From positions 1-13,948 of the forward strand of contig UQOJ01000055.1 of NCBI GenBank assembly GCA_900542635.1: a stretch of DNA of 13,948 bases, in the 5' to 3' direction. The position numbers and the translations under genes were made by a program. Positions 12,980-13,948 of the stretch are shown here, in pieces. The DNA comes from an uncultured Collinsella sp. GTDB lineage: Bacteria; Actinomycetota; Coriobacteriia; Coriobacteriales; Coriobacteriaceae. The first letter of the stretch is position 1. The number at the start of each line of letters is the position of its first letter. The notes under the pieces were generated by a model. It did not search any database, was not told the origin of the DNA, and saw nothing but the letters and a program-made list of their open reading frames with translations.

Positions 12980-13137
12980 TTCAAAACTATGCCGGATTAC
13001 GGGGCTGAACTGCGGATTGTCGACCATACCGAAATTGGTAAAAAGAAAACCGCAGGTAGAAGGCTTGCTATGATTTGAAAATAGAGGGTGTGGTTGACTC
13101 ATTCAGGTTCAGCCCCGTAATCCGGTGTAGTTTTGAA
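12980..13137 (+). repeat. 158-bp structured repeat, copy B
   Basis: The terminal arms are 31 bases (12980-13010 and 13107-13137), complementary at 29 positions. They share CCGGATTACGGGGCTGAAC, and both other positions are G-U wobbles in a + strand transcript, so that RNA would be paired throughout. An inner stem pairs GTCGACCA (13019-13026) with TGGTTGAC (13091-13098), with one G-U. The interior matches copy A (2400-2557, opposite strand) without gaps, and the lengths are identical. The core includes CCGCAGGTAGA (13050-13060). Just after it, TGCTATGAT (13066-13074) resembles an extended -10 box pointing toward the kinase gene. No coding capacity or target-site duplication is visible. Confidence 0.78.
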
Positions 13138-13153
13138 ATGGCACTGAATGAGT
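13097..13153. repeat. 10-bp inverted repeat enclosing the right arm of copy B
   Basis: ACTCATTCAG (13097-13106) and CTGAATGAGT (13144-13153) are perfect inverse complements. They enclose the right arm of repeat copy B (13107-13137). Pairing here would compete with the inner stem of copy B, which uses 13091-13098. From 13154 to 13236 I see nothing recognisable. Confidence 0.4.
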
Positions 13154-13236
13154 GGCGGCGAATGGGCCGCAATGAAGCAGGCTAGCCCCTCGTTTCCGAA
13201 ACCTTTCCGCAACAAACTGTCCTCCACGGCGCAAGC

Positions 13237-13266
13237 TTCCGTCCGTAGCGTTCCCTGCGCTACACT
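13237..13266 (+). promoter_or_regulatory. Weak candidate promoter of the kinase gene
   Basis: TACACT (13261-13266) is a fair -10 box 50 bases before the start codon. TTCCGT (13237-13242), 18 bases upstream, is only a weak -35. A small hairpin, GTAGCG (13245-13250) with CGCTAC (13258-13263), overlaps the -10. Confidence 0.35.
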
Positions 13267-13316
13267 TAGTCGCACTGTGGCGCCGCCGCGCCGCACCCGA
13301 CCCAAGGGGGACCCTC

Positions 13317-13901
13317 ATGAAGAACACTCAGCTGCTGCTGATCAACGATATGTGCGGCTACGGCAAGGTCGCGCTTTCCGCCATGCTGCCGGTGCTGTCG
13401 CACATGGGCTACCGTATCCACAACCTGCCGACGGCGCTTGTGTCCGATACGCTCAACTACCCCAAGTTCTACATCCATGACACCACGGAGTACGTGCGCC
13501 AGAGCCTCGCCATCTGGGAGGAGCTCGGCTTTGAGTTCGACGCCATCTCCACCGGATTTATCGTGACCGAGGAAGAGACGCGTATCATCTCGGACTTTTG
13601 CCACCGTCGCGCGCAAAAGGGCACCAAGGTGTTCGTCGACCCCATCATGGGCGACAACGGCAAGCTTTACGCTGGCGTGCCCGAGTCCACGATCGGCCTC
13701 ATGAGGCATCTGCTCGAGTGCGCCGACTATGCGGTGCCCAACTACACCGAGGCCTGCCTGCTCACCGACACGCCCATCGCCGAGCAAATCACGCCCGACG
13801 AGGCCCGCGTTCTTGTGGACGCCATGCGCGCGCTGGGAGCCAAGTCGGTGGTCATTACGAGCGCTGTGGTCGACGGCACGAACGCCGTTATCGGTTACGA
13901 C
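13317..13901 (+). CDS. Pyridoxal/pyridoxamine kinase (PfkB-like), 5' part only
   Basis: This enzyme phosphorylates vitamin B6 vitamers in the cytoplasm as part of pyridoxal 5'-phosphate salvage. Only the first 195 codons are present, of roughly 280-290 usual for the family. Evidence: the N-terminal INDMCGYGKVALSAMLPVLS (9-28) matches the family's glycine-rich opening (usually dlSGfGrcSL; here Cys stands at the usual Ser), FVDPIMGDNGKLY (106-118) is the conserved DPxMGD motif, and ADYAVPNYTEACLL (136-149) matches the PN-x-x-E-A-x-x-L segment. The ATG at 13317 follows AAGGGGG by six bases. The reading frame continues past 13901 only into adapter sequence, so residues after Asp195 are not real. 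The C-terminal ATP-binding part is missing because the contig ends, not because the gene is broken. Confidence 0.88.
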
Positions 13902-13948
13902 CTGTCTCTTATACACATCTCCGAGCCCACGAGACTAAGGCGAATCTC
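13902..13948. other. Nextera sequencing adapter (not genomic)
   Basis: Bases 13902-13920 are the transposase mosaic-end reverse complement CTGTCTCTTATACACATCT. Bases 13921-13935 (CCGAGCCCACGAGAC) are the read-2 side of the Nextera adapter, 13936-13943 (TAAGGCGA) is the i7 index N701, and 13944-13948 (ATCTC) begins the P7 sequence. It is library read-through left at the contig end. It creates false protein ends containing LLYTSPSPRD and a false start MYKRQ. Confidence 0.98.

Noticed and set aside
12848..13078. A 76-codon open frame across the palindromes
   Set aside because: It reads through the inverted repeats and half of copy B, lacks a ribosome binding site, and has a repeat-driven composition.
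13266..13916. A 216-codon minus-strand frame starting MYKRQ
   Set aside because: Its start codon lies in adapter sequence and it is antisense to the kinase gene.
13729..13938. A + strand frame ending in LLYTSPSPRD
   Set aside because: The tail is translated Nextera adapter and the rest is out of frame with the kinase.

Overview
The window looks like a contig end from a GC-rich gut actinobacterium of the Coriobacteriia. Collinsella is my best guess. This rests on codon usage, gene content and repeat style as I recognise them, not on a search. It holds eight complete protein genes and one truncated gene. I see no tRNA, rRNA, CRISPR array, insertion sequence or phage gene. The last 47 bases (13902-13948) are not biological: they are a Nextera transposase adapter with an i7 index, so the genomic sequence ends at 13901.

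Layout. (1) 1-72: hairpins and a rho-independent terminator of a + strand transcript that enters from outside. (2) 168-2315 (-): tex, an S1-domain nucleic-acid-binding protein. (3) 2316-2726: intergenic region holding a 158-bp structured repeat (copy A), a short dispersed motif and the terminator of the next operon. (4) 2727-6041 (-): a three-gene operon transcribed leftward, SDR dehydrogenase, then OFA-type MFS transporter, then Gfo/Idh/MocA dehydrogenase, divergent from a LysR-type regulator (6275-7153, +). This reads as a regulated uptake-and-oxidation module for a small organic substrate that I cannot identify. (5) 7273-8364 (+): a membrane-bound GGDEF protein closed by a bidirectional terminator. 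(6) 8452-8533: a nested inverted-repeat structure. (7) 8545-12770 (-): a MarR regulator and two ABC half-transporters with 8-nt overlaps between genes. The two transporters carry the complementary defects expected of an asymmetric heterodimeric exporter. Upstream of marR is a strong promoter (TTGACA, 17 nt, TAGATT) overlapped by operator-like repeats. (8) 12855-13316: a large palindrome and copy B of the 158-bp repeat. (9) 13317-13901 (+): the 5' part of a pyridoxal/pyridoxamine kinase gene, cut by the contig end.

The most unusual signal is the pair of 158-bp elements (2400-2557 and 12980-13137). They are the same length and align without gaps. They share a conserved interior, 37 of 45 positions in the core. 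Their 28-31 nt terminal arms are unrelated between copies, yet each pair of arms is almost perfectly self-complementary. Both copies point the same way relative to the gene downstream (tex or the kinase). Conserved interior with co-varying arms suggests a structured RNA or DNA element rather than an ordinary MITE.
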